From NCBI GenBank assembly GCA_965602035.1, contig OZ271919.1, positions 1,364,001 through 1,428,000 of the forward strand: DNA of 64,000 bases. The letters run 5' to 3'. This document shows positions 1 to 8,506 of the stretch, piece after piece. The first letter of the stretch is position 1, and each line of letters starts with the position of its first letter. The notes beneath the pieces are model-generated. The model searched no databases. It saw only the letters and a list, made by a program, of their open reading frames with translations, and had not been told where the DNA came from. The DNA comes from Natronospirillum sp965602035. GTDB taxonomy: Bacteria; Pseudomonadota; Gammaproteobacteria; Pseudomonadales; Natronospirillaceae. Both the position numbers and the translations under genes were made by a program.

Positions 1-183
1 TCATCAGTGCAACTCCTGCTGAACAGTAGTTAGATTTTAGATGAGTCAACAGACCGTCAAAGGTTTGATTTTTAGTGAGTCAATGCGAACCAGACAAGGT
101 AGTTGACGTTCTATAATCTTGGGGACTCGCCTTCTAGATTGGACTAACTTATCGTGGTGTTCGGTATCAATAAAGGAGAGAAA
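1..183. other. No gene recognised at left edge
   Basis: AT-rich sequence downstream of the flippase gene, with only very short reading frames. I see no credible coding region, RNA or clear terminator. The next gene of the polysaccharide cluster probably lies outside the window. Confidence 0.5.
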
Positions 184-1467
184 TTAGCTATGGGCTTTGA
201 TATTAAACCAAGGCATAGCATGTCTTTTCTGTGCAACGTACCATGACAAGATAAACCTAATCCCCATAGAAAAGCAAAACGCGTAGGCTGCACCCTTCAT
301 ACCTAAATAGTCAACTAATATAATCAAAAGCAATACATTCACGGTGCCTGAGAAAATAGTGGCTAAGGAAAGGAAACCTGTTCGTTTCGAAAAGAAAATG
401 TAGTTTGTGACCATCAAATACATACCGTGAAATACTTGTCCAAGCACTAACCAACCGACTACTTCCCCAGCCCGTTTATATTCATCTCCTGCCACAAATA
501 TGACTAGCCATGGCACCACAAGAAATGAGAGGCCAGCACCAAAAAGTATAAGCGCAAACCACCCATATGTATAACGAACAATCTGCTTTTTTTCCTCTTC
601 GTTATCGCGTTTTAGACGCTCAAAAAGCCACGGCATATAGGCTTTGTTAATGGCATCGAAAATTAACCTTAGTGCCATACCAAACTGAACAGCCACAACA
701 TAGATTCCAACTTCTGAAAGCCCGAGCTCCTCCTTAATCACAAAGCGGTCTATAGTCGTCAATAAAAACATACCGGCCACATGAGGTATGAGGGGCACAC
801 CAAACCTTAATGCTTCTTTTACAAAACGGGGCCGCCAAACAAAAAAACAGAGCAAATTGTCTTTTTTTAACAAAGCCAAGGCAATTATTGAAAATAAGCT
901 AAATGTAAAAACTTGTGCGCTAATTCTACCCGAAGGTCCGTAAAACAAAACCACGACAAGAATGATAGACAAACTAACGTTTATCAGGCTCCTTGAAATT
1001 TGAAGTAGACCATAATACTTGGCTTTTTTTCTAACCTGCCATTGTGTGAGCCGTATTAACGTGATTGTACTTGCGGTTGTTGTCAGTGCGCCAAAGAGTA
1101 TCCATTTCGGCTCAAGACCCAACCAATATGCGAACTGGCTCTTGAAAAAGAAGAGAACCACCAACGCTATGGATGTAGTTACTGCCAAAATCTGTAAGCA
1201 AGAACCAATAAAATCTCTAAGATCACTACTCCCAAGATTTTCATCATAGAATTTTCTTCCGGCTGCACCGTGGAGGCTAAGCCCAACGAACGCCATCAAC
1301 GCTCCAAGTAAGGTCTGGAACATTGCGACCTCGCCGTATTCTTCAGGGGTCAAGAAGCGAGTCAAAACTGGAAGGAGGGCAAACGGTATAGCAGCGTTGA
1401 GAATATTGGATACTAGGTAGACCGCGGACCCCGCGAGAAACGTACTATTCTTGATTTTCAGTACCAC
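184..1467 (-). CDS. Polysaccharide flippase (Wzx/MATE-like)
   Basis: A 427-residue, very hydrophobic protein with about 12 predicted membrane segments. The N-terminus (SAVYLVSNILNAAIPFALLP, then LTRFLTPEEYG) is the classic start of Wzx / polysaccharide biosynthesis C proteins. These flip undecaprenyl-linked O-antigen or capsule repeat units across the inner membrane. The start is a GTG codon at 1467. It is the last gene of the minus-strand nucleotide-sugar cluster and is separated from it by an IS3-family element, which may affect its transcription. Its base composition is AT-rich like the rest of the cluster, as is usual for exchangeable O-antigen loci. Family is confident; the substrate is unknown. 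Confidence 0.85.
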   Translation of the reverse strand: MVLKIKNSTFLAGSAVYLVSNILNAAIPFALLPVLTRFLTPEEYGEVAMFQTLLGALMAFVGLSLHGAAGRKFYDENLGSSDLRDFIGSCLQILAVTTSIALVVLFFFKSQFAYWLGLEPKWILFGALTTTASTITLIRLTQWQVRKKAKYYGLLQISRSLINVSLSIILVVVLFYGPSGRISAQVFTFSLFSIIALALLKKDNLLCFFVWRPRFVKEALRFGVPLIPHVAGMFLLTTIDRFVIKEELGLSEVGIYVVAVQFGMALRLIFDAINKAYMPWLFERLKRDNEEEKKQIVRYTYGWFALILFGAGLSFLVVPWLVIFVAGDEYKRAGEVVGWLVLGQVFHGMYLMVTNYIFFSKRTGFLSLATIFSGTVNVLLLIILVDYLGMKGAAYAFCFSMGIRFILSWYVAQKRHAMPWFNIKAHS

Positions 1468-1528
1468 GACTGATGAAATCCCAAGTTAGTTTGATTGCAT
1501 AGTTTTTCAGATTTCAGAATGAGACAGA

Positions 1529-2449
1529 TTACGACCTAACTGCAGAATCGAATAGGTTGCACGCCATCCCGTCATCCGAATTGACCCTACCCCCGTTTAA
1601 GGTCCACCCAGAGCTGGAAAAATCCGGCTTCTCGGGTCGTTGTTTCTGCTCGATCATCGCGTGTTTCCGGGCGTAATCGGCAGGGGTTGACCACCCCAGT
1701 GCGAAGTGGGGTCGAACTTGGTTATAGAACGCTCTCCATGCGTCGATTTTTTCCCTGGCATCCGCCGACGACAAGAAGCAGTTTTCGTTCAGGCACTCCT
1801 GGCGGAGTCGACCATTGAACGATTCGACCGTTGCATTATCGGTGGGCATCCCTGGCCGTGAAAAGTCGATTTCAATGCCGCGCTCATACGCCCAACGGTC
1901 CATCACCTTGCCTGCAAACTCGGATCCATTGTCAATCTTCAGCACTTTTGGATTGCCTCGAAAGCGAGCAATCGCCGTCAGCGCTTCTTGTACGTCCTGG
2001 CCCGTCAGACTGTGACCGACCAGAATGCCCAGGCACCCTCGGGTGAACAGGTCAATAATCGTCAATAGCCGCAACCGGCGGCCATCGAACAAGGCATCCG
2101 ACACGAAATCCATGCCCCAGATATGATTCGGATGCTTGGCCTGTTGCAGTGGTTGCCGGTTCTTGGCGGCCTTATTACGCCTCGGTCGCTTCAAATGGAG
2201 CGATAAGCCCTCTTCTCGGTAGATCCGGTAGACACGCTTGTGATTATCAGACCAGCCTTCGCGCCGCAGCTGAACATGGACTCGCCGGTCACCGTAATGC
2301 ACCCGAGTCAGGGTGATCTCACGTATCCTCATCGACAACGCCGATGCGTCTCGCGCCACCGACTTATATCGACAAGACGCCCGGGAAAACCGAAAGACCG
2401 CACACGCCTGGCGTTCACTGACCCCATATCGTGACGGGAGGTCCGCCAC
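1529..2449 (-). CDS. IS3-family transposase orfB (DDE integrase core)
   Basis: 306-residue catalytic half of the transposase. It contains an HTH_21-like region (HYGDRRVHVQLRREGW) and the rve integrase core with DDE residues in GMDFVSD, KIDNGSEF and VESFNGRLRQE. It would be made as an OrfAB fusion by -1 frameshifting at the A-run near 2480; translation after the shift gives KKALRPPRKRQLVADL, which joins smoothly to this frame. The GTG start at 2449 is only where the open frame allows one. The frame passes through the left inverted repeat (1582) and adds about 16 flanking residues before a TAA at 1529, so the native C-terminus is altered or the stop is normally supplied by flanking DNA. Confidence 0.9.
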   Translation of the reverse strand: MADLPSRYGVSERQACAVFRFSRASCRYKSVARDASALSMRIREITLTRVHYGDRRVHVQLRREGWSDNHKRVYRIYREEGLSLHLKRPRRNKAAKNRQPLQQAKHPNHIWGMDFVSDALFDGRRLRLLTIIDLFTRGCLGILVGHSLTGQDVQEALTAIARFRGNPKVLKIDNGSEFAGKVMDRWAYERGIEIDFSRPGMPTDNATVESFNGRLRQECLNENCFLSSADAREKIDAWRAFYNQVRPHFALGWSTPADYARKHAMIEQKQRPEKPDFSSSGWTLNGGRVNSDDGMACNLFDSAVRS

Positions 2450-2816
2450 CAGCTGGCGCTTACGCGGCGGCCTCAGAGCTTTTTTGCCACCACATCCTGT
2501 AACATGGCCTTGTCCAGACTGAGATCGGCAACAAACTTTTTAAGCCGGTGGTTCTCCTCCACCAGCTGCTTCAATCGCTTCAGCTCGGAGGGACCCAGAC
2601 CGCCATATTTCTTGCACCAGTTGTAAAACGTCGCATCGGAAACGCCCATCTTGCGACAGACCTCCGGCACCGGCGTACCCAGTTCAGCTTGCTTCAGCGC
2701 GAACGCTATCTGCTCTTCGGTGTATCGGGATCGCTTCATGGCATGACCTCCTGCTCAAGGCTCTATCATGCCGGATTTTCCAGTTTTAAATGGACCGAAA
2801 TCCTGGGGTAGGGTCA
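1582..2816 (-). mobile_element. IS3-family insertion sequence (IS407-like)
   Basis: A 1235-bp element bounded by imperfect terminal inverted repeats. Both ends begin TGACCCTACCCC and also share GGTCCA and CTGGAAAAATCCGG blocks over about 46 bp. Inside are orfA and orfB, joined by an A6G slippery run at about 2477-2483 (GCAAAAAAG on the minus strand), typical of -1 frameshifting in IS3 elements. The 3-4 bases flanking the two ends (gaat at 1578-1581, cgca at 2817-2820) are not duplicated, so the junctions were probably rearranged after insertion. It separates the flippase gene from a broken gene at 2817-3056. Confidence 0.9.
2473..2739 (-). CDS. IS3-family transposase orfA (HTH)
   Basis: 88-residue protein starting KRSRYTEEQIAFALKQAE, with a helix-turn-helix around VPEVCRKMGVSDATFYNWCKKYGG followed by a leucine-rich heptad region (LKRLKQLVEENHRLKKFVADL). 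This matches the HTH_Tnp_1 domain of IS407-group OrfA proteins, which bind the terminal repeats. It ends ...VAKKL at a TGA just after the A6G slippery sequence used to make the OrfAB transposase. Confidence 0.92.
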   Translation of the reverse strand: MKRSRYTEEQIAFALKQAELGTPVPEVCRKMGVSDATFYNWCKKYGGLGPSELKRLKQLVEENHRLKKFVADLSLDKAMLQDVVAKKL

Positions 2817-3056
2817 CGCAAGTCCGCTCGGGTCTTGGTTTTCCTATAATGATCGACTTCCACTTTTGACGAGTGCAAAAAATTTTTCAACATGGGCTTT
2901 TCTAACAATCTAACTTGAAGCCAATACTTTTTATCGGTCCGTAGTTGTTCTGAAGATTCACCAATTCCTAGGAACAAGTTTGACAGCCACGGTCACTTGG
3001 GGTTGTGCCACCGTTCGGGAAGCCGCGGCTGTAATAAGATTTGGTTTTGACTGCAT
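2817..3056 (-). pseudogene. Remnant of an operon gene broken by frameshift and IS
   Basis: An ATG overlaps the stop of the CMP-sugar synthetase gene (TAATG at 3056-3054), which suggests a translationally coupled next gene. The frame opens as MQSKPNLITAAASRTVAQPQ and hits a TGA near 2960. Shifting by one base there gives a continuous stretch (LFLGIGESSEQLRTDKKYWL and on) to about 2817, where the IS end cuts it. I do not recognise the family; a transferase acting on the activated sugar is possible from position only. That the region is a dead gene rather than spacer is an inference. Confidence 0.45.
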
Positions 3057-3793
3057 TAACCGTCGATTAGTGCTTCACAAATTCGGAAGTCGATAGCGTT
3101 ATCAATATCAAACGACCGCTCTCGCGGCATTATCGACGCACGCAACTGCGGCGTAAACAATGAATTGTGGTTCATTAGATGTACCACATCAACAATATAA
3201 ACTGCGCCATTAAGCCTGTACTCACACCCATGATCCTGAGATCGAGTCTTTGACACATCTATGCCCTTTAATCGTGAACAATCATCTATACGACCTATCC
3301 ACGCAGCTGGGTGATCCACTGAACAAACGGAGACGACGGTATCACTACGATCAACTTCCTCATACTTTGCAATGGCGGCCCAAATGTCATCAACTATGCG
3401 AAGTGGAGATGTCGGCTGCAGAAGAACCAAAGTGTCTGGCGGGAAGCCGGATCTGTGCTCGGCCTGTACCGCGTCAATAAGAACGTCTGACGTAGTCGCG
3501 ATATCAGTTGCCATTGCATCTGGGCGCCTGTGTAAGACTACAGCCCCGTGACCATACTCTTCGGCCACAGCCAGAATTTCTTCATCATCACTTGTAACAA
3601 GAATCCTCGCTTTCAGATTTACCGCCAGCGCAGTCTCAATGGTCCAAGCTATGAGGGGTTTACCACCGAGAGAGAGTACATTTTTCCTGGGCATGCGCTT
3701 ACTCCCACCCCGGGCAGGGATAACTATCAAAATTTTGCCGCAGTCAGGCTTTGAAGGTTCATCGGACTTCGGGCAGGACGCATGAGTAGTCAT
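3056..3793 (-). CDS. neuA: CMP-nonulosonate (acylneuraminate) cytidylyltransferase
   Basis: 245 residues. It activates a 2-keto-3-deoxy sugar acid with CTP to give the CMP-sugar used by sialyltransferase-type enzymes. The CTP-binding signature is clear (IPARGGSKRMPRKNVLSLGG, then PLIAWTIETAL), as are VTSDDEEI, LLQPTSPLR and the C-terminal metal-binding FDIDNAIDF. It is a single NeuA/LegF/PseF-type domain without an extra acetylesterase domain. It is last of the intact genes of the gmd-neuB-neuD-isomerase-aminotransferase operon, 66 bp after the aminotransferase. Which nonulosonic acid it activates cannot be read from sequence, so neuA is used only in the family sense. Confidence 0.88.
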   Translation of the reverse strand: MTTHASCPKSDEPSKPDCGKILIVIPARGGSKRMPRKNVLSLGGKPLIAWTIETALAVNLKARILVTSDDEEILAVAEEYGHGAVVLHRRPDAMATDIATTSDVLIDAVQAEHRSGFPPDTLVLLQPTSPLRIVDDIWAAIAKYEEVDRSDTVVSVCSVDHPAAWIGRIDDCSRLKGIDVSKTRSQDHGCEYRLNGAVYIVDVVHLMNHNSLFTPQLRASIMPRERSFDIDNAIDFRICEALIDG

Positions 3794-3859
3794 AGATCTG
3801 TTCTATACCTAGCAATAATTTGATGCGAGACAGGGGCCAATTGCATTGCTTGGAACAAC

Positions 3860-4957
3860 TTAACGATTAATTCTTAGTCCGTTCAGTAAGCAGTCAGAAA
3901 CATAGTCGACATCATCATCAGTCAAGTTTACATGTGAAGGAAGCATCAGAAGCCTTTCGAACAGATAATTGGAATTTTCACTACTATTCGAAACCTTGGC
4001 ATTTGTAAATGCTGGCTGAATTGACATAGGTTCGAAGCAGTGCCTGAATTCAATATTATTTTTACTAAGCTCTTCAGTTACTCCGCCCAGGGAACTTTTT
4101 GGAACCAAAACAGAAAATATCCAATTACTCGACGTCACGCTCGGTTGAATTTTTTGTATAGAAACGGCGCTACCCTCAAAATTCGACCTGTAGCGTTCAG
4201 CAATTCTGGACTTTTTTCCAAGTATTTCATCCAGTCTTTCGTATTGAGCTAGTCCCACTGCAGCCTGCATGTTAGTCATCCGGTAGTTGAACCCAACCAC
4301 CTCATGATGATACCGCTGCCCGGGTGACATCCCATGATCTCTAAGAATTCTTGCCTTTTCAGCAACCAACAAATTCTGAAAAATAACAATGCCGCCTTCA
4401 CCGGTGGTGATGGTCTTGTTGCCGAAAAAACTGTACGTGACAGCATCGCCCAACCCACCTATATCGCCGCCATTCACAGTGGAACCAACAGCTTCTGCTG
4501 CATCTATAATAACTTTAATCCCTCGATCATATGCCCAGTCCGTGATCTCTCCGATCCCACTTGGATTACCAAACAGCGCCACAGGAATTATCGCCACCGT
4601 CCTGTCACTAAGCGCCTCTGTTAGAGCGGCTCTCGACATATTCCAATCGTCTTTATCAATATCAACGATTACTGGAACTGCGCCGGTATACAAAACGGCA
4701 TTCAATGTTGCACCAAACGTTATATTTGGAACGATGACCTCGTCACCGGGTTTTATGTCCAAGGCGACCAATGCGAGATGAATTGCAACCGTTCCATTGG
4801 AAGTAGCGAGCGCGTCCCGATCATCTATACCTCGCAGAGAGGCTTTTTCAAACGCTGTCACAAAGCGACCCTGAGACGAGATCCAGTTTTCCTCAAGGCA
4901 TTCCGTGACGTATTTTTTTTCATTGCCATTAAGGCTTGGCTCTAGAATTTTAATCAA
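3860..4957 (-). CDS. GDP-perosamine synthase-like PLP aminotransferase
   Basis: 365-residue DegT/DnrJ/EryC1-family, PLP-dependent sugar aminotransferase. The PLP-binding lysine is K181 in SFFGNKTITTGEGG, a context characteristic of perosamine synthases (Per/RfbE), which aminate GDP-4-keto-6-deoxymannose at C4. D152 in IIDAAEAVGS would contact the pyridine nitrogen. An N-terminal ENWISSQG and SNGTVAIHLAL fit the fold. Gmd, encoded upstream in the same operon, makes exactly this keto-sugar, so GDP-perosamine is the simplest product. A LegC/PseC-type role on a UDP-sugar is the alternative, but no UDP-dehydratase is present here. The start overlaps the stop of the preceding isomerase gene by 4 bp. 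Confidence 0.82.
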   Translation of the reverse strand: MIKILEPSLNGNEKKYVTECLEENWISSQGRFVTAFEKASLRGIDDRDALATSNGTVAIHLALVALDIKPGDEVIVPNITFGATLNAVLYTGAVPVIVDIDKDDWNMSRAALTEALSDRTVAIIPVALFGNPSGIGEITDWAYDRGIKVIIDAAEAVGSTVNGGDIGGLGDAVTYSFFGNKTITTGEGGIVIFQNLLVAEKARILRDHGMSPGQRYHHEVVGFNYRMTNMQAAVGLAQYERLDEILGKKSRIAERYRSNFEGSAVSIQKIQPSVTSSNWIFSVLVPKSSLGGVTEELSKNNIEFRHCFEPMSIQPAFTNAKVSNSSENSNYLFERLLMLPSHVNLTDDDVDYVSDCLLNGLRINR

Positions 4958-5799
4958 AGCAGCCTCTCTGAATGCTCAAGCTGAGTCTTGATCACTCTCG
5001 AGTCATAATCGTAGACCTCGATTACCGTGTAGTCTTTTCGAATGTCACTATTTAAAAACCAGGCATTCGCATCGAACGGCAAATTATCATCGGACAAGCC
5101 ATTATTATCACTTAAATGCAGACCACCTATATATGGCCTCAAAGACTCTAAAGCTTCAACAGGATCAAAGCCTAAGGAGTTGGCACTTACCTTCAAGTGA
5201 GCAACATCCAATAGCAGAGTGACTGCCCCTTGCAATGATTCAAAAAACGCTGAGATCTCCTCCACATCGCACAAAAGCAAGGGATTTCCATCAAACTCTG
5301 TATGAGTTCCCTTGGACAGTACGTTATTCTCTACCAAAAGATTGACATTTTTTGAGTCAGCATACTCAGCTAATCGGTCTACCCTGCTTTTAAACAACTC
5401 CAGACTTTCTGAGCGAGCCTGCAAGCCTCTGCGGGATATACGTTTACCAAGTTCGATAGGCTTGGGATCTATTAAAAAACCAGCATGGAAGGCATACCAT
5501 CGCGAACCAACCATGGCAGACAAATCAATTGCGCGCCTGATGTGCTCATCCGTCTGCTTGAAAACCTGGTCATCGGCGCTGGCCAAATTCAAAACATATG
5601 GGGTATCTTGCAGAGGAACGTAGTTGTGCAACGTGATGTCTAGCCCACGCTCCTTCAGAGATGTTATCGATTTCTCCAGTTGTGGGTCGTAAGCGCCACC
5701 AGAAAGTTCAATGGAATTAAAACCCTGTGAGGAGAGTTCTGTGGCAACGTCCGTACAGGTGCGATCTTTAACCCCACCAGTAGACACGTAAATACTCAA
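4954..5799 (-). CDS. Xylose-isomerase-like TIM-barrel sugar isomerase/epimerase
   Basis: 281 residues, AP-endonuclease-2/xylose-isomerase-type TIM barrel. Likely metal ligands of this superfamily are visible in order: Glu in LLVENNV, Asp in LLLDVAHLKV, His in GGLHLSDNNG and Glu in YTVIEVYDYD. These enzymes move a keto group or epimerise sugars and sugar phosphates. Embedded between neuD and the aminotransferase with 1-4 bp junctions, it is clearly part of the same sugar pathway. No NeuC/LegG-type hydrolysing 2-epimerase is seen, so this protein could supply the free aldose or epimer used by NeuB, but that is an inference. Confidence 0.75.
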   Translation of the reverse strand: MSIYVSTGGVKDRTCTDVATELSSQGFNSIELSGGAYDPQLEKSITSLKERGLDITLHNYVPLQDTPYVLNLASADDQVFKQTDEHIRRAIDLSAMVGSRWYAFHAGFLIDPKPIELGKRISRRGLQARSESLELFKSRVDRLAEYADSKNVNLLVENNVLSKGTHTEFDGNPLLLCDVEEISAFFESLQGAVTLLLDVAHLKVSANSLGFDPVEALESLRPYIGGLHLSDNNGLSDDNLPFDANAWFLNSDIRKDYTVIEVYDYDSRVIKTQLEHSERLL

Positions 5800-5800
5800 G

Positions 5801-6394
5801 TCAAATCCTCCTTGCTGGCACGCCTACGTACGTGCCTGGCTTATTGATGTTTTTCAGCACGACCGCTCCTGCACCTAAGATTACTCCGCTGCAGATACTT
5901 ACGTTATCAATAATAACGGCACCAGCGCCGAGCACACATGAATCTCCGACAGAAACGTTGCCGGAGATAACTACACCTGGAGAAACATTTACAAACGAAC
6001 CAACCCCGCAATCGTGGTCGATTAAAGCGCCCGTATTTATTACGGAATAATCACCTACAACGGAGTTCGAACGGATAGTCGAACTAGGCATAACAACCGT
6101 TCCCGGCCCAATTATCGCATCCGTTGCAACATAAGCATAGGTTGACACTAACTTATAAGGTGGCGTTCGTTGGCAAAATGCTGATGAGGCGATGTGTTTC
6201 CTTACAGAAACATCACCAATAGCTATAACGTGGCTCACGTCCTCGGTCGTCCCTTGATCACAGAATTGGGATGGACGTTCGCCCAGCACATCCTCATAAG
6301 GCACTTGAATCAATGCTCCGGGGCCTAACGATCTAATTACCTCTATGACAGAGTTAGCATGGCCACCCTGTCCCAGCACGTAGACTGTACTCAT
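5801..6394 (-). CDS. NeuD/PglD/PerB-family sugar O/N-acyltransferase
   Basis: 197 residues. The N-terminus is a PglD-type nucleotide-sugar binding Rossmann unit (VYVLGQGGHANSVIEVI). The C-terminal half is a left-handed beta-helix of hexapeptide repeats (NTGALIDHDCGVGSFVNVSP, then GNVSVGDSCVLGAGAVI) with the catalytic-type His in IDHDCGVG, ending GVPARRI. The family acetylates 4-amino sugars (PglD, PerB) or sialic acid (NeuD). Beside a perosamine-synthase-like gene, N-acylation of the 4-amino group is the likeliest role; O-acetylation of a nonulosonic acid is the alternative. It overlaps neuB by 4 bp. Confidence 0.82.
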   Translation of the reverse strand: MSTVYVLGQGGHANSVIEVIRSLGPGALIQVPYEDVLGERPSQFCDQGTTEDVSHVIAIGDVSVRKHIASSAFCQRTPPYKLVSTYAYVATDAIIGPGTVVMPSSTIRSNSVVGDYSVINTGALIDHDCGVGSFVNVSPGVVISGNVSVGDSCVLGAGAVIIDNVSICSGVILGAGAVVLKNINKPGTYVGVPARRI

Positions 6395-7419
6395 TCTACA
6401 TCAACAACTCTTGCAGAAGTCAAAGCAGGACAATCAATGCGGGCGTACCGCCCAATGAAATGAGCCGTGTCATCCCAGGTCAATCCGCCACCGGGGCGCA
6501 TCATCGTAAAGTCGCCAAGGTCAAACACATCCCCCTTTTTTACCGGACGGGAATAGACCAGCGACTTCCTTGAGGTGCTGGCCATGCCAGCCTCCTCCGT
6601 TTGCATTGTCTTGTATGGAGTACCGAGCTGTTCTTCGACCCTCCTTACTTCTTGTACTAAGCTTTTAAATTCCTGCGGCTCGCTTGATGCTCTATGATCT
6701 GGCCCTTCCAGAGATTTATCTGAGGTAAAGTGCTTCTCAACCACACTCGCACCCAGAGCAATTGATACACAGGCGGCCGTATTACCCACACTATGATCAG
6801 AGAATCCGACCGGATAGGGAAATACATGTTCTAGCGTCGATATCACGTTTAAATTTAGACTGACATCACTGCAAGGGTAATTAGAAACGCAATGGAGTAA
6901 CACAAGGTTTTCGGAAGGGTATTTGTCAAAGCATTTTACAGCCCGCTCTATCTCACCGAGATTTGCCATACCTAGAGATAGAATCGTCGGCTTACCTGTA
7001 GATGCAATAGCCTCCAAAAGTGGAATATCGACAATGTCAGCTGATGCGATTTTGTATTCTTCAACACCGAGACGTTCAAGCATTTGAACGGCGTTTACAC
7101 TGTAAGGTGTGGAAATAAACGAGATTCCGATCTTCCGGCAATACTCGATTAGGGCAGCATGATCTTCATCAGATAACTCGAGCTTCTGGAGCATTTCATA
7201 ATGGGACTCTGACGACCCTGTCGTCTCAGTCTGGTATTTCACTTTTGGAGTATCCAACCTTGCAAGATCTTTTGCCCTAAAGGTTTGAAATTTTACGGCA
7301 TCCGCGCCACTTTCCTTAGCCAAAAGAACTAAATCAAACGCTTTTTCTCGCGATCCATTGTGGTTTACACCAATCTCGGCAATCAGGTACGTTTCCTTCT
7401 TGTCTCTATACCTCTTCAT
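6391..7419 (-). CDS. neuB: Nonulosonic acid synthase (NeuB/LegI family)
   Basis: 342 residues. It condenses phosphoenolpyruvate with a six-carbon N-acyl-mannosamine-type aldose to make a nine-carbon 2-keto-3-deoxy acid. The NeuB TIM barrel runs to about residue 270 (IAEIGVNHNGSREKAFDLV, AVKFQTF, YKIASADIVDIPLL, PVGFSDHSVG, EKHFT) and is followed by a SAF/antifreeze-like domain (about 280-342: SLVYSRPVKKGDVFDLGDF), the usual architecture. The start overlaps the end of gmd by 14 bp and the stop overlaps neuD. The family cannot by itself tell sialic, legionaminic or another nonulosonic acid apart. Confidence 0.9.
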   Translation of the reverse strand: MKRYRDKKETYLIAEIGVNHNGSREKAFDLVLLAKESGADAVKFQTFRAKDLARLDTPKVKYQTETTGSSESHYEMLQKLELSDEDHAALIEYCRKIGISFISTPYSVNAVQMLERLGVEEYKIASADIVDIPLLEAIASTGKPTILSLGMANLGEIERAVKCFDKYPSENLVLLHCVSNYPCSDVSLNLNVISTLEHVFPYPVGFSDHSVGNTAACVSIALGASVVEKHFTSDKSLEGPDHRASSEPQEFKSLVQEVRRVEEQLGTPYKTMQTEEAGMASTSRKSLVYSRPVKKGDVFDLGDFTMMRPGGGLTWDDTAHFIGRYARIDCPALTSARVVDVE

Positions 7420-8506
7420 GAATCTGGCTCCGCAAATCTGCCTGTACCATTTCCTTTACCATTTCCTCAAACGTTATTTTAGGTTGCCAGCCTAGCTTTT
7501 CTCTTGCGGCGGAAGCGTCTCCTATCAAAACATCAACTTCCGTTGGCCTGAAATAGAATGGATCGATTGCAATTATGGCCTTTCCCACCAATGGTTCAAG
7601 ATTTAAACTTGATGCCGCGCTAACTTTAGGCTGACCTACTTCAGAAACAATCGCTTTCTCTTCTACTCCCGTTCCCTGCCATTCAACCCTGACGCCCAAC
7701 AACTTTAATGACAGCTCTATGAAATGACGCACACTAAACTTACGCCCAGTGGCAATAACGAAATCTTCCGGTTTGTCTTTCTGCAGCATAAGCCACTGCA
7801 TGTATACATAATCTCTTGCGTGCCCCCAATCCCGTTGCGCATCAAGATTCCCCATGTATAGGCACGCTTGCTTACCCGTCATGATTCGCGCAAGGCCGGA
7901 TGTTATTTTTCGCGTAACGAAAGTCTTTCCTCGCCGCTCAGACTCATGGTTAAACAAGATGCCATTGCATGCGTAGATTCCATATGCCTCCCGATAGTTT
8001 ACTGTTATCCAGTAGGCATAGAGCTTTGCGACGGCGTAAGGGGATCTTGGATAAAAAGGCGTTTTCTCGCTTTGTATTGGGTCCTGTATAAGGCCATAAA
8101 GCTCAGATGTCGATGCCTGGTAAAACCGTGTTTTCTGTTCAAGTCCAAGCATCTTAATTGCTTCTAGAATCCTCAGTGTTCCTATTGCATCCGCGTTCGC
8201 AGTATACTCGGGAGAGTCAAACGATACGTGTACGTGACTCTGCGCAGCCAGGTTGTAAATTTCGTCTGGACGAACCTTTCCCACGATCCTGATTAAGCTG
8301 GTTGAGTCGGTCATGTCCCCATAATGGAGGTGAATCTGATTTCCCGCCTCGTGCTCATCATGCACCAAGTGTTCTATTCTCTGAATATTTTCTCCCGAGG
8401 CCCTACGCCTGAGACCGTGAACCTCATAACCTTTTTCGAGTAGCAGCTCCGCAAGGTAGGAGCCGTCTTGGCCAGTTATTCCAGTAATCAAAGCTACTTT
8501 TTTCAA
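7406..8506 (-). CDS. gmd: GDP-mannose 4,6-dehydratase
   Basis: 366-residue SDR enzyme converting GDP-D-mannose to GDP-4-keto-6-deoxy-D-mannose. The N-terminal NADP site is ALITGITGQDGSYLAELLLEK, and other hallmarks are NLAAQSHVHVSFDSP, the catalytic ASTSELYG / SPYAVAKLYAYW (Y-x3-K) and LFNHESERRGKTFVTRKIT, all typical of Gmd. It is the first gene of the six-gene minus-strand operon. The 276 bp upstream (8507-8782) is AT-rich and likely holds the operon promoter. ManC just upstream supplies its substrate and the aminotransferase can consume its product. Confidence 0.95.
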   Translation of the reverse strand: MKKVALITGITGQDGSYLAELLLEKGYEVHGLRRRASGENIQRIEHLVHDEHEAGNQIHLHYGDMTDSTSLIRIVGKVRPDEIYNLAAQSHVHVSFDSPEYTANADAIGTLRILEAIKMLGLEQKTRFYQASTSELYGLIQDPIQSEKTPFYPRSPYAVAKLYAYWITVNYREAYGIYACNGILFNHESERRGKTFVTRKITSGLARIMTGKQACLYMGNLDAQRDWGHARDYVYMQWLMLQKDKPEDFVIATGRKFSVRHFIELSLKLLGVRVEWQGTGVEEKAIVSEVGQPKVSAASSLNLEPLVGKAIIAIDPFYFRPTEVDVLIGDASAAREKLGWQPKITFEEMVKEMVQADLRSQIHEEV

